Shown here: one piece after another, positions 33,344 to 46,912 of the stretch | Layout of the letters: the number at the start of each line of letters is the position of its first letter | Position numbering within the stretch: the stretch's first letter is position 1 | Assembly (NCBI RefSeq): GCF_000150275.1 | Contig: NW_002060954.1 | Span: 1,454,074 to 1,518,073 of the forward strand | Reading direction: 5' to 3' | From: Trichoplax adhaerens | Taxonomy: Eukaryota > Placozoa > Uniplacotomia > Trichoplacea > Trichoplacidae | DNA length: 64,000 nucleotides | The notes under the pieces: model-generated | Told to the model about the DNA's origin: nothing | The model's input: the letters and a program-made list of their open reading frames with translations, nothing else | Databases searched by the model: none | Position numbers and translations under genes: made by a program

Positions 33344-35096
33344 AGAGCGAACACATGAAAAATTTCTACCTTTTGATGACATATTAAAGATTATAAATAC
33401 TACTATATTTAATTATTTAATTAATGGCTGATATCGTGGTATTTATGGATTTCGATATATACCCAATGCGAGTTCAATAAGAATTAATTTAAAAAATTGC
33501 AGAACCTAATTTAATATTTCCTACTGCTAATTTTAAAGATTAAGAGTTACCTTCCAGTTAAAAATCTTGTACAGTATATCAAGTAATTGCTATTATTCAT
33601 ACATTATACTATGTTTTCTCTACGGACTGTATATACGAGTATATGCGTATAAGTATAATGTAACTATTTAAAAATCTTTGGTGGTATTGAAAGAAATTTA
33701 TTATGCGACATTCTAAAATTATTCTACATGCATTTGTAACGGAAGACCAACTATGTTTCGGTATATTTAGTTCTTCTAAGTAATTTGTAAATACTGTATG
33801 TAATATTCGTATTTTTACAATATTGTACGATTCAAGGAAAGATATACGCTATAATAAATCTCGTTTGAGTATTGTTAAGCGATGAGATGGAAATAATGAT
33901 TGTCTGAATCATTCGATTCGGACATTCTTTGCTACTCCCTGTGAAACAATATTGTATCACTCATATCTAAGTATCGACTTAATACAATAGCAACCTTAAT
34001 ATTTGATACCAGTTTCTCAATTAGATACTATTCTCAGACTGTATACGTAATCGTAAATACTTTGTAAAGTGATTGATAAGGCATGAAGCTTCGACAGAGA
34101 AAACTTGTAGCAATTATATAGTGATCGGCAATGACACAAATTTACTCCCTCTATTCTTCTAAATAATCTATGATAATCGAGGTTAAGCGTCCTTCTAGTT
34201 GCGTGACAGTATAATTGATCCCTCATGGTTTAAACTTCTATACATAATCAACGCAATTTACAATTATTTACGTCGAAAATAACACAGGATTTATGACAAA
34301 CAAATGCACCATACCTATCAATTCAGTATCTAAGTATATTACTGCATTGTTGCCTGTACTATTCCACTGCACATTCACTAGGTAAGCCTACAAATGCTAT
34401 TCATGATTAGTACTCTATATGAAGTAGTACTGTACTGGGCATATGACTTTACTAATCGTGGAAAATTATGACTGAGTGAATTTATCATTACATTTTGTGC
34501 CCTAGCGTTTGCCATGACTACATATCATATGTTTATTTAGTATGCGAATGATTCGATTAACTTAACGAGTAAGGTTTCAAGATACTGTAGTTAAACAATA
34601 CAATCATTTCTGTATTCATGGACTACAGTACTTGAATCATTGGTCCATTATAGTGTGTAAAATATAATGAAAGCTAAGATTATGTACCAAACCAGTAGAT
34701 ATCATTAAGGTATCAACTGCTATCTCGAGCGCTGTACAACCGTGTAATAGTAACACGAACGAGAGAAAATAATTAGACTAGTTTACAAACAAAATAAAGC
34801 TGTTGTACTACAAATATCATAGCAATTGCCAGGCCAACGCCTTTTAATCTCGTTTCCATGACAGCAACTTGCAGAAGCGCTATCGCCGTGCAAGTACAGT
34901 ATAGTGATGAATACGGTAGCACCGCTAGTAAAAGAGTATATATATACAGTAGTATAGCATCATTGTATCTTTTTCGGCCCTAGTAAGAAATCTATCATAC
35001 GTTTAAGTCTCTATATAGGATCTTGACTGTAAACTTGTCTGTTATATCAAAACAAGGACAACACATGTACATGACTGTATGTACATAGAAGCCAAC
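33344..35096. other. Intergenic region between RSPRY1 and TBC1D32
   Basis: 1.75 kb, AT-rich. I see no exon chain. Only one or two short GTACTGTAC steps occur (for example near 34427-34436), so TBC1D32 lacks the strong upstream array seen at other genes here. Confidence 0.55.
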
Positions 35097-38000
35097 ATGG
35101 CAACCGCGGACAAAACTGATCCAATCGTTAATAAGGAACAATCCTCAATTCATAAAGATGGAGAAATTCCTAGCGAAGACCTACGTAGAGGAATAGAGCA
35201 ATTAGTTGAACGTTTGACTGTTATCATGAATGAAACCCGTTCAATTTCAGCTACGGAAGATATACTGTTGAATTTAGAAAGCACGGATGAGAATTTCCAT
35301 AAGTAAATTCATACACTGTATACAAACAACTTATTCATACACTTATATGTTACGTATGGATAAACATGTACTAGTACAGTATACACCCTACAGTATTGTT
35401 ATTGAATAGAAGATAATGACTGAAGCCTATGGTAAAGTTAGTAAATTTATCTAGATTAAAATAAAATATGTTTTATTTATTTTACTTGATTTTGCTAGAT
35501 ATGAGTTAGTTAAACTATTACGGAGGAAGATTGAGACACAACTGGGTCCACTTATTGATGATGAGTTAGATCGGATTAGCCTAAGTAAAGAAGCACAACA
35601 AGATCATATATCGAATCTATGCAATAAAATCTTATCTTCTCAAGAGTTAGTAGCACTCAATATTTACTATCGTTGTTGTTGCATACAATCACTCAAAAAT
35701 CATCAAAATTTTTACCATGCAGATTTTCAAATTTCTCTCATTCACTCCATTACGAAATAAAAACTATTATAGATGATTTGGTATGCGATTGGATATTACA
35801 GAAGAGTACTTTGAGATATTTAATCTTTCTAAAAAGACTAATAACATTATAGATTACTCTACGAAATAATTTTTGTACTGATTGCGAGCATAAAATGACG
35901 TAGCTACTTCATATTTTGGGATTTAGGTGCAGAATTATCATGACGACATTCACTATCACACCAATCAAATGGAAGGTATAAAAACTAAGTCTGGAATTAT
36001 AAAAGACGAGATTATTTTTTTAAATAGTAGTTCAGAAGACGACAGCGAATATTCTTCGGTATGGCAATTAATAATGATAATGATAAATATTCGTAACTTA
36101 CTCATTAATTAACAAACCAAATTATACCCTAAGTAACAAAAACTACCGATTAATTATATTCTTATATCGGGCTGGGATTTCATCGCAATAAACAATTGCT
36201 ATCATGAAAATTTTACTAGACCGAGGACTTTTTTTTCACATCTCAAAAGAAGCTCAATTCGATTGCAAAGAACTTAGGTAAAGAAAATACTAAAGAGGTA
36301 TGTCTATAGGCTATTACTGTAAGACTATTTCCTATCATTTTGCATATATATTATTAAGTTATTGAACTAGTAAAATGATATTTTAGCTTCCATCCAGCAA
36401 CTTTACTTCCTCATGACAGTTAGTATGTTATTACTTTGACCGGTCGTCTCATGTTTCTCATTTAGGATCGCCTTCGCGCAGTTAGAGCATTATCTAATAT
36501 GCCAGAATCGGATATTATAAGTGGAGATTTTTGGTCAATACTATTTGAGAATTTAACAACTATATTATCGGATGACGATAGAGAAATAGCTGTGAGTTAC
36601 CATGCTTTAGTATGATAATAGAAGTGAAATTAATATTTATACTATTGAATATTATTTCTCAAATTACAATATAGTTTTATAAGCAAAAACTTATATGATT
36701 ATCAAGTTTTAAGCGTTACTTGAGAAACAAAATATCAAATACTCTTGTATTAGTTCTATGCAAGCTAAAATTAAATTTATTCAGAGATTCTATTATATAT
36801 TCGTATATACTGTGTTACTGTGATACGTAATACTCCGACGCATGACATATAACCTAAAGAAAGCATGTTCTATTTCTTTGTATAAAAACTAATTTGCCGA
36901 TATTATTTATATCGTACGCTGAAGGAATCAGGTCTTTGCTTTCTGGAATCTGTACTGTCATCCTCTGACTACTTACTTACAACTCATATCTATAGTACTT
37001 TAGGTAAGTTAATTAAGTAGCATTATTTCCTGTTGTATCACCATCACAACCAGATTGCCTGGCTGTAGTCTAATTGCTATAAATAAAAACGATTATGGAT
37101 AACTTTATAGAGCTGAACAATTTTAATACTGATATGCAGTTTTTATACAGTCTTGGATATTATCAACCCTACTACAGAAGTAACGGAATATAAATATATG
37201 CAGTATTTCACTGATTGTAGCATAAAATTTTTCTGCATTTTTAGTGCTCCACATCACTTAAATATCAATTAACGCCAATTTCTAATCGAAATTCATTCAG
37301 TCAAATCATTATATTGTAATCATCTAATCAATGATAGAATAAAATCTAAAGTTACTGCTTGTATCCCAGATCAAAATATAAATATCAATCGATGCTAACT
37401 TTAATTTAAATACTGTTAATTATGTAATATGTGCCCTTACATTTTACAGTAAATTATTTACAAAGCTTCTTCGCTGACCCTGATAATAAAAAATACAGTC
37501 AAGAAGTTTTCGACATAAACCAAACTCAATTCAATCATTTGTTGAAAGGAGTAAGTATACTAAATTGAAGAATTGGCTCTGCAACCGAATGATAACCTCT
37601 TACATGAAATTTCTTCATATACTTTCTATTAACTCAGATGCGACTAATGAATTTATTCCTGCGCGATATGGCACCTTACCTAGTTCGCTATTCAGAGAAG
37701 TATGCTATAGTCTCAAATCCATTTGAATTTAATATCCTAATATGATTCTAGTGAAATATTAAGATTTCTGTGAAAGCATATTTCGTTTTGCTATCTCACG
37801 GAGCGAATAAATTATCCTATGCAGATCAGTATAATTGTCATTATTTAATGATCTCACGGAACTTAATCCAAATTAACATTAAAATTGATCTTTTACAACA
37901 GCAAAATCAATCTTCTTTAAATACTATTTTACGCAGTAAATTAGCCAATACCCATCCTTTACCAATATAATAGTAATTACTTATTAATTTAATAATTAAA

Positions 38001-41000
38001 GCAAAAACTTTATACCAATTACAGCCTATTCCTCAAATTATGTAAATCAATAATGCTATATCTGGTATAAATGAGATATAGTTTCATGCTTCTAGCATCC
38101 TGCCAGCTCATAATACTGCCATCCACAGTATTAGCTTTAGCTCTTAATGATACTAAATCTCGAAGAAATCTTAATGAGATACAGAATATAATTATTACTG
38201 GATGATCTCTTTCAGTCCCTTCTTATTTAAATCCCATAATATTGCATAATTTAAATAAATCATATGATGATTCTTAAAATATTTTATCTCCTTCAGATTT
38301 ATTGTTACCATTATAGAATCAACCCTAAAATTAATGAATATCTCAACCAGCACTGTACAAATTGGGTCTATTAAAGTTACACCTATGTATTTAATTGGAC
38401 TAATTGATCCCAATGCTATTTGGTTAGACAGAATTACGGTAAGGTGGAATTGTTATAATGGTTAAAGGAAGACTTGTGATACCGTAGGTCGTATGAAACA
38501 TCGATATTAAAAAACTTAATATACTCAAATTATAATGTAAGTGAAAAAGGATTTCCTTCTATTCGTTGCAAAATTCTCTAGCAAGGTCACTATACCCGAG
38601 AACGCATTTATAAATACGAAACTGAATGTAAAGCAATGGTAAAACAAATATTTCCAGTAATCTAGTGGCAATAAATTGACACCGTAACAATTGTAGCAAA
38701 GCTATATCTTTTGCATCTTTATAATGAAATGTATCAATATTAATATACCGTTATTAATATATTATTACAGATAGTATTAGCTATTTCCAAATGTTTTCGT
38801 GTCATTAATGATTTCGACCAAGAAATAATCATTGCGAACACCAAAGAAGAAAGCGATCAAATGGCCCAAGGTAAAACAAATGGAACCACCATGCAGATTT
38901 CCATAGCATGTAAATCGTCTTCATTTGTAGGAGCAAAACTATTACAGAACAGAAACCTCCATTCCGTCATCGTAGATATGTTTGAGAATGCTGTTATGAA
39001 AATCATTATTATCATTTTTCTTGTGTTCATTGCCTGCTAGAATTTATTAGCCATAATCCGAAGGAATTATCATTTATACAGGCATTTTTTAGTAAATTTA
39101 CTCAATTTTCTTAACCTGTAATAGAATCCCAAGTAAATTTGTTACAGATTTTTATCTTAGTACAACTTCAAAGATTACCCTTTGAACCTGCTTAGGCCAA
39201 TATCAGAACGATTGCTAACAACAGAAATTAATTACATATTCTAGATGGCTTTCACAAATCTCATCTATCTTTACTAACAATATTGAGTTTATTACATCTT
39301 TTCGATAAATATTTTGCACTAACGGTACCTCAGGCGATTTTATTATCATAAAATTCTCAATTATTAATTTTTATAATGGATAACTACTCCTTTGAATTTG
39401 CACAATTAACGTCCCTAAACGGGTGCAATAGTTATTATTAACTATACAAAAACTCTTTTAACTTTGACTTCAACTGTGATGAACTAATACACAAGCAGAT
39501 TCTTATTTACGCCTATTAATAATATCGATACTACGTTAATTTCTTTACTGCTACTTTAGATTATGGAATATTATCGAATTAGGCTAAGCTTTTACCGTTA
39601 ATGAAATGAAAGCCATTTAAACTTATTCACTTATATTAAATTATAATTTTAAATGACGAGACATTATTCAGTTGAAGTTATTACAATCAGCACTATTAGA
39701 TCGTTCATATTCCAGTAGATTTAATATACTTAAAGAAAAATATCTGTTTACCAACTGTTCTCGTTAAATTTTATCTACAATTAGCTGCTTACACCTACAC
39801 CGATGAAAATCTTCAATACTGTGGCTTCTTCTACAGTCTTAATGTCCTTGGAAATTTCATTTACTATAAAGGTGGCAGACAACTTTTCCCAATTCAACTG
39901 CCAAACATTGACGGTGAGCTGCTTATCATGGTACTTTCAGTTTTAACTATATACAAATGCCATAAACCAGAATTATTTCGATAGATATCGTTGTAAAGCC
40001 GTCCCTAAATATATACTGTAGACTTGGTTAAATATAACATAGAATACAATCATTTGATCTCTTTTTTATCATATGGATAGACTTCAACGTTGAAGATTTG
40101 CTAGTCTATATGATTAAACTTATGATGGCATTTTCGAAGACCTCTATATCAATAGAAGGTAAGCGTTACCCGAGCAAACAATGTTTCTCCCTGTTATACT
40201 ATTCTCACTTTAGATTCAATTCCTGTTATTCTAACTTGTATTACATAATATTATGACTGTTTCTCTGATCATGGTGTAGATAAACTCAACCCTGCTAGTG
40301 TTGTACTGAGAATTCTTCGACGGCTTATTGCTAATACCATTACATGTCAACAGTGCATCTGTAAGGTAAAGTTACCCTCTGCCATTAACTCCCTACTACT
40401 ATGATCACATGAGGTTCAATAAAACTAAAAATATTAAAGCCGTAACAGCAATCACACTGTATACTTCTTATGGACGTTCGCAATTAATGGATATTCATTA
40501 CGAGTATTAACGAAAGATAATTTATTCCCCGGATCATAATAGGAACGATTAATCAATGTATTACTTTCTCCAATAACTTCAATCCTAGAAACAGGCAATG
40601 TAAGCAGTTGCTCTGTTGCTTCCTGATGTCTTGATTTATAGTAACATTAATCAATCAAATTATCGTTTTCAATATGCGTTTATAATTCGTGATTAGGACA
40701 TGAAAGGATTCATAGATAACACTTTTGTATATGTAATTGAAATTTTAATGGCACTTTCCGCCTCGAGTCTTGGTTTCGAATTCTTAATTAAGTGCGTATA
40801 ACCTAAATAATTAACATTGATCTTATAATGTACAGTACAGGAAAGAGTCCGTACTTCTTCTTAAAGAGCTTCATATCTGTAAATCTACTTTTTACTTGCT
40901 ATATTGACGATAAATAAGATGTGAAACGTAATAGCTAATCTTTCATTTTCTTTATTAAATTATATCTGAATTTAAAAAACGTATCATTACTCTATCTTGT

Positions 41001-44000
41001 TGCAGTTGGAAAGTTCCTATCCGTATCTTGGTTCAATTTACAAAAGAATTATTAAAGCCAGATAAATCAGCACAAAAATGGCCTGCTAAATACGTAGTAA
41101 AAATTATGACATTTTTTCGACATTTATACCAAACGTGTATTGGTTTCTCGCTGTTGGAGGAACTAGATTCGCATGATACTCTGTTAAATTTTCCATTTAA
41201 GGTAAGATAAAGTAGTTTCCTATATACGAGTGTGATAAAAGAAGCTAAAAATTCGATAACTTCCAGTGTTTTACTGTATGTAAGTAAGTCTCTGTCACCT
41301 GTAATTCTCATAGAGTCTCAAAGTGAAGCTCTTCCGAACTTATTTTATAGTCAGCAAGTGTCCATATTACATTCTTCTCCAAAATATAGAAATAGGTTCT
41401 CTATACGTATTGCAGAATAAGGAAAAACAGTTACTTCGTACTATCTTCTCATTCTAGAATTTTACAAGGACATTCAAAGAGTTAAATTGAAAAATATTAA
41501 CGATGTTGCTAGTAAAATATTAGAGTATATATGCTAACAATGTAGAAAAGGAAAAATTTTTGTCTAAACTTGGATCTTGTATCGTAAAACACCATAGTAG
41601 TGATAACATCTCTGTGAAAGTAAAACAATTTTACAAGACCGATATACTAATTCATTCACCTCGTATAGAATGCACGAATTCACTGTAGAATCACTCAATA
41701 TGTAATTAGAACCATATTAAGCCTTTACGATATGTTTCAATGTAATTAATTAAATAAATAATAGTAATTAGCTGGCAAAGTGGCAGTATGCCTCATTGAA
41801 AACTCATTATAGAATCAATTCGATCTATAAATAGCACTAAGGGCCAATTTTGCCTCATTAATAGGTTAAAGACCTTAGTTCTACAGCTACGTCATCGTCA
41901 AATCTTGACAGTCAGCTTGTTCATTGGGACTCAAGGTATGATAATGTGTCCGTATATTAATATATATTATTAGAAATAGAATGATCCTGAAATACTCGTA
42001 TACGATTATTTTGTCATTTTATCAACTCTTCTCTCTGGGACCTTCAAGGTTATTATGGCAGCTTATCGATTGTATTACATACTATGCTATGACACCCAAG
42101 GTAAGCTATGCCAATCTATAAGTTGATAAGCAATCGCTAATTAAAGAAAAACCATAAATATAATTCTCGAACTATATAATGATTACGCATTAGGGTGTTT
42201 TAAAATTGGAATCACACGATGCACTGGTCGACTGCGTAAATCATATCTACTACATTTGTTATCAAGATATTCAGGTTAGGGAAACCTAAGATATAATCAG
42301 ATGTAGTCTTTCCATATTGATATTAAATTTTCAAAATCTTAACTGTAATGTAATTCACTTGTTACTAGATTTTAGAACATGAAAAGTTGCCATACTATAT
42401 TATCCTAACAAATATCACATCCACACCACCTGGAATAAATGCTTTACTAAAGACAGGTAATAGAAAGATGTTGCAAAAAAGCGCAGCGTATGAATTTTTA
42501 TGTTATACGAGTACATCTAATACAATAATAAAATATGTGAACTTCTTAAATCTTTAGTATTACTAAAATCTTGCGTTTAGATTATATGAAATATTTGGCT
42601 AGTGATATTTGGTCTGCCTTTGATGCTCAACGGCCTGATGATTTCTTTATTATACCACAAACATTTTTATATTTACCTGGTGATCCAATGGATAAGAAAA
42701 CCTACGATGTATGATAAAACAGTTATTGATTCTTGTACCAACTTATAACTTATAGGAAATTTAACTCATATTAAGCTCTATAGCATATTAAATTTAATGC
42801 ATTTATATTTTCCATGTACAATCACATGTAGGTATTTATAGCAATTATTAGACTACTGTCATCATTTCCGGCAGTATACGAAATTCTTTTAAAGGAAACG
42901 TTATCACGTGAAAAATCCCTGATTCCGGTGGAAACACTTGAAGTAATAGTTCTTTTAATACAATGACTGTAAATGGCCATTTCTTTTCATTTCTAATTAA
43001 TATAAACCAACTTTCTAATAGGATATTATTCAGCAAATGATTCTCATCGATATTGAAGAACAGACTTTTGCTGAATGTGATTATTCTCAGTGGCATTTAT
43101 TTGGACTACGGTATCATATTAGAGATAGAATCATTAATTGATAGGAAAGTGCTTTAAGATAAAATATTTTTATGCTGTTTATTCGAAATCTTGCTTCCTA
43201 GTATGCATTATTATTGATGATAATATTGAATGCTGGATAGTCATAACTTAGTAATTAATTATGGAATATGTATGGCATTTATGCGCAAGGTTGCTGGAAA
43301 TTCTTACTACATGCCTTGATACTTATCTGTTCCTGGAATCGCGTTATGGGCTTCAAAAGTTTTTACTTGAGCGTCAGGAAATATGTAAAATTTGTGATAG
43401 GTAATACATTGTAGAATAGGTCAATTTTATAAAACAAACCCTATGTAACGCCACATATAATATAACTACTGGCTACTTTAAACTAAAAGTATTCTTAATC
43501 CAGATTTATCAATAATTAGGATAAATACTGTTCTTGCTAAAACAATATTTCAACTAAGGACATAACCAACATATTATTATTCTATACATATGTTTTAAAA
43601 TCCTGGTACTACTTTTAGTTAGTAATTCTAGCAGAAAACTTTTAAATAAGACCCCTTATAGAGAAAATATTATTTAATACCTTAGTTATAGGGTGTTTAA
43701 GACCATAAAATGAAATTGCAATTTGAGGATTTGCGCACTATATAGTATACTGTACACGTTGTTAAGAGAATATTCTTTATTTTTTATTATGGATCTCATA
43801 AAATGCTCTAATACTCAAGATTAATAAATTTAATCAATCTAAGATGAGAAATTTCTAAATACACAACTGTCATTTGTGATGTCATTTGTGATGTTAAAAT
43901 TATAATATTTAAACATTTTCACTCATCTAACCAATATTTGAAAGAAGACGCTACAGCATTTTGATGTTATGATCAATCACTTTAGATTTGTCTTACTCAT

Positions 44001-46912
44001 ACCTAAATATTGTATATTAAATATTAGATAACTTAATAATAAGCTTATTAATACTAGTACAATTTTCAATGTCAAAATATCTATGATGGATTGTGAGTCT
44101 AATATTAGATAATTCTTTTATGATTTTCATTATGACATTGATGGACTCTAAGATAAAAATTTTGTGAATTGTTTCACTTGTTTTTGTTGCATCTTAAGAT
44201 TCACATTAATCCTCATATCCATTATTACTACCTGAAGTATTTTATTTTTATTCATATCAATGAAGTGACGAATTTATAGCTGATGTCCATTCTATTGAAC
44301 GCAATCGGATTCTTGTCAGAATTAGCTCTATTGGTGGTCCCACAGAACGTCATCTTCCTACCAGAGATATCTCGGTTAACTTTATAGATATGAACATATT
44401 GTAGATCATCTCGAAAGAATTGTGGTCTCAGAATTTTCATTTATTATTCCTGTAATGTACTTGTTGCGTTCGAAACAATGATAGCGGATACGTACTTTCG
44501 TAATTTTAGAATCCTGAGGATCTACCACCTCAATTTTCTTGTCTTCCGCTGCCATCATATTACTTACCAGATATGCAAAATCAAAAATCATCAGTTGCTA
44601 CAGGTGAAAATCTATCGATGCCATTATGTTTAATCAATATTTGGAGTAATGACAAAAAAATAACTTTTATGCTGTTAATTCCTGGCATGAAAAAACTACA
44701 GAAATTATAGAAGTAATCAGGTCGCAAGAGGAATTGAGTAGGTTAGTTGTACGCATTAGGAATTTCATACGACATTTTTAATAGTATGAAAAATTCGCAA
44801 TCTTTTGCAAATTATCATCAAATGTGTTCTATAACTTAACTATTGATTTTGAACCGAATATAGTGAGGATTGGTTGAGAAATTGTAAAGACGCATTTTAT
44901 CGCCTTATTACTTTGGAGCCTGAAAAATTGGTTGGAGCCGGTAATTGTTCATGTATATGATTTTTACCATTTTTACCTGCACTCTAATTGCTAATCTATG
45001 CCATTTAAAGGTTTATCTGATCTTTTATGCGCCGTTTGTGTTGTGTCAGAGAAACAGGAAGTTTATCTACCTAAAATAGGTATTAGCACTTCTTAATTAC
45101 CATATACTAGTAGGCAATGTTAGGGCATAAATTGTTACAACATTACTCACGATAGCTTAAAAATAATGCTCAGTTGATACCAATGTAATAGCAAAGTCTA
45201 GAATTAAGGTATAGTACTAATATACTTTTTTCCATTGAAATCTTTCAGCCACAACAGATAGTGATTTGTCTCGGACACAAGCATTTGATCGTACGAATGA
45301 TATGATATCGAAAGGGATTTATTTAGTCATAAAGTAATTACACTATATCATATACGAGCTCGTTAGTTATAACAACTGACAATATTAAAGCTTAACTGTG
45401 CCATATACTAAAGCTATTAAAGATATATTCTTAATTGATTTAACGTATTTATTAGCTACGGGCAGCGTCTTCATTTACTTGAAAATACGCCGAATAACTA
45501 TTCAAATTTATCAAGCCTTTATCATCGTTTTTATAATCACCTAAAAGGTTAGCATAGTTTAATTCATCTATTTATGGAATAATTTACCGTAACTATTCTT
45601 GCACTGTATTAACAATGGAATTTCGAATTAGTTGATTCATCGAATAAGTACACAGGATTTGATTGGTTTGCTGCCACTGTATACTTAATGCTACGCGGTA
45701 ATTCTGATTTAACATGGGACTTTCTATGCCGATTTTCTACAACATTATCATCTTTATTTTTATGGATGCCACGTGTTTACGCGGTATGTATGCATTAATT
45801 AAGATGCTACAATCGTTACAGCAATAATGGTCAATACTTCAAAACTATTAAATTGTGCATTTTATGATGTGTTCAATCGGCACAATCCTGTATTTTATTA
45901 TAGGGAGTGACTTCAAGTCCATTGCTTGATTCGGAAATTCATCCAACTTTTTCCATAATCTGCCACGAAATCGATCGCGTTTTACAAGTAAAAATATAAT
46001 CGTCAAATTCGCTAAATTTCGTCTAGAGAAAGTAGCAGATATAAGTAGAAAAGTGATTTTATACGTTTCACAACCCTTAAAAGATTGTCTTAAATATCTT
46101 ATAGCTTGAATTACCACTGGTTCATTCTGCTTTTCTTATGGCTGGATATCCAGTATCACAAGTATGCCACTATTCAATGAAGAATTCTGAAATACATGAT
46201 ATAGTGACATTTAGTATCAGACCTGCGTTATAATATATAGTGTTAAATGTAATAAGTTAACCTTTAATTTAATTTTATGCCACCAAAATCTTAATTTATT
46301 TCATCATGGGTCTTTTTCTAATTTTAGATTTGCCAACATTGGCTAAGACAAATGTTTTGGAATTTCTTAGATTGGCAGGAAATTTGCTACTATCTATCGA
46401 TATGTATTATTTTAGGTGCTGATTATCAGGTTAGTATGATAGTTTAGATAATTACGGTATACGATAGTTAAGGTTAAGACCAATACACCTACAGTATATC
46501 CATCCTGCGGAATCTTTCAAACACTCTATTGTTGCAAACACTGCTATGATATCACCATTAAATGTTATGGCGGATGAATGTATTTGTCTAGGTATACTTT
46601 TGTATATCGATACTTCGTCATCTTCAAGATAACATCATAGAACAAACACAAAATAGAACATTGATCCCGTTCTTAAAAGTAACTAATAGAAATAAAGCAT
46701 CATTAAGATTTATATAAATTAATAGTATTATTTGTAATAAGCAATATTAAGGTATATTGATTGTTTGCATTTTGTATTGTATGAAGGGAGAGCCAATTCG
46801 AAATTTTACCATTAATAATTATATAGCGAGCATGAAGGAAATGGAAATTAAGTATCGAACGTCAATCATGACTAGGTTAATAGAATTTTCTAAAATTATC
46901 TTAGCAAAGTAA
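35097..46912 (+). CDS. TBC1D32: TBC1 domain family member 32 (Broad-minded)
   Basis: Broad-minded acts with CDK20/CCRK in ciliary structure and Hedgehog signalling in vertebrates; its TBC-like C-terminus is thought to lack GAP activity. I traced 38 phase-consistent exons: 35097-35302, 35499-35649, 35927-36058, 36220-36297, 36466-36591, 36925-37003, 37450-37550, 37638-37699, 38297-38443, 38488-38536, 38771-38870, 39785-39913, 40081-40158, 40280-40365, 40543-40599, 40697-40791, 41006-41201, 41865-41935, 42049-42100, 42194-42274, 42369-42456, 42581-42708, 42832-42942, 43022-43110, 43290-43400, 44266-44374, 44510-44603, 44702-44741, 44864-44940, 45011-45079, 45249-45333, 45456-45547, 45632-45783, 45904-45987, 46105-46161, 46328-46429, 46495-46591 and 46752-46912. 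The total is 1273 residues (human about 1257). Seen: [105 protein letters not shown] and ILGADYQ. An upstream in-frame ATG at 35079 is possible. The last two junctions and the 38443 donor are least certain. Confidence 0.92.

Noticed and set aside
37770-37970. 66-codon plus-strand frame inside TBC1D32
   Set aside because: Exon 8 (ending 37699) joins exon 9 (38297) in phase with family-like sequence, so this lies in an intron.
40841-40878. Candidate small exon [12 protein letters not shown] in TBC1D32
   Set aside because: It would leave phase 1, but the next clear exon (41006) needs phase 2. Exon 16 joins 41006 directly.
44406-44591. Minus-strand frame with [15 protein letters not shown] that looked protein-like
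   Set aside because: The plus strand at 44510-44603 reads [20 protein letters not shown] in phase with TBC1D32 neighbours and matches the vertebrate protein, so this is a shadow.
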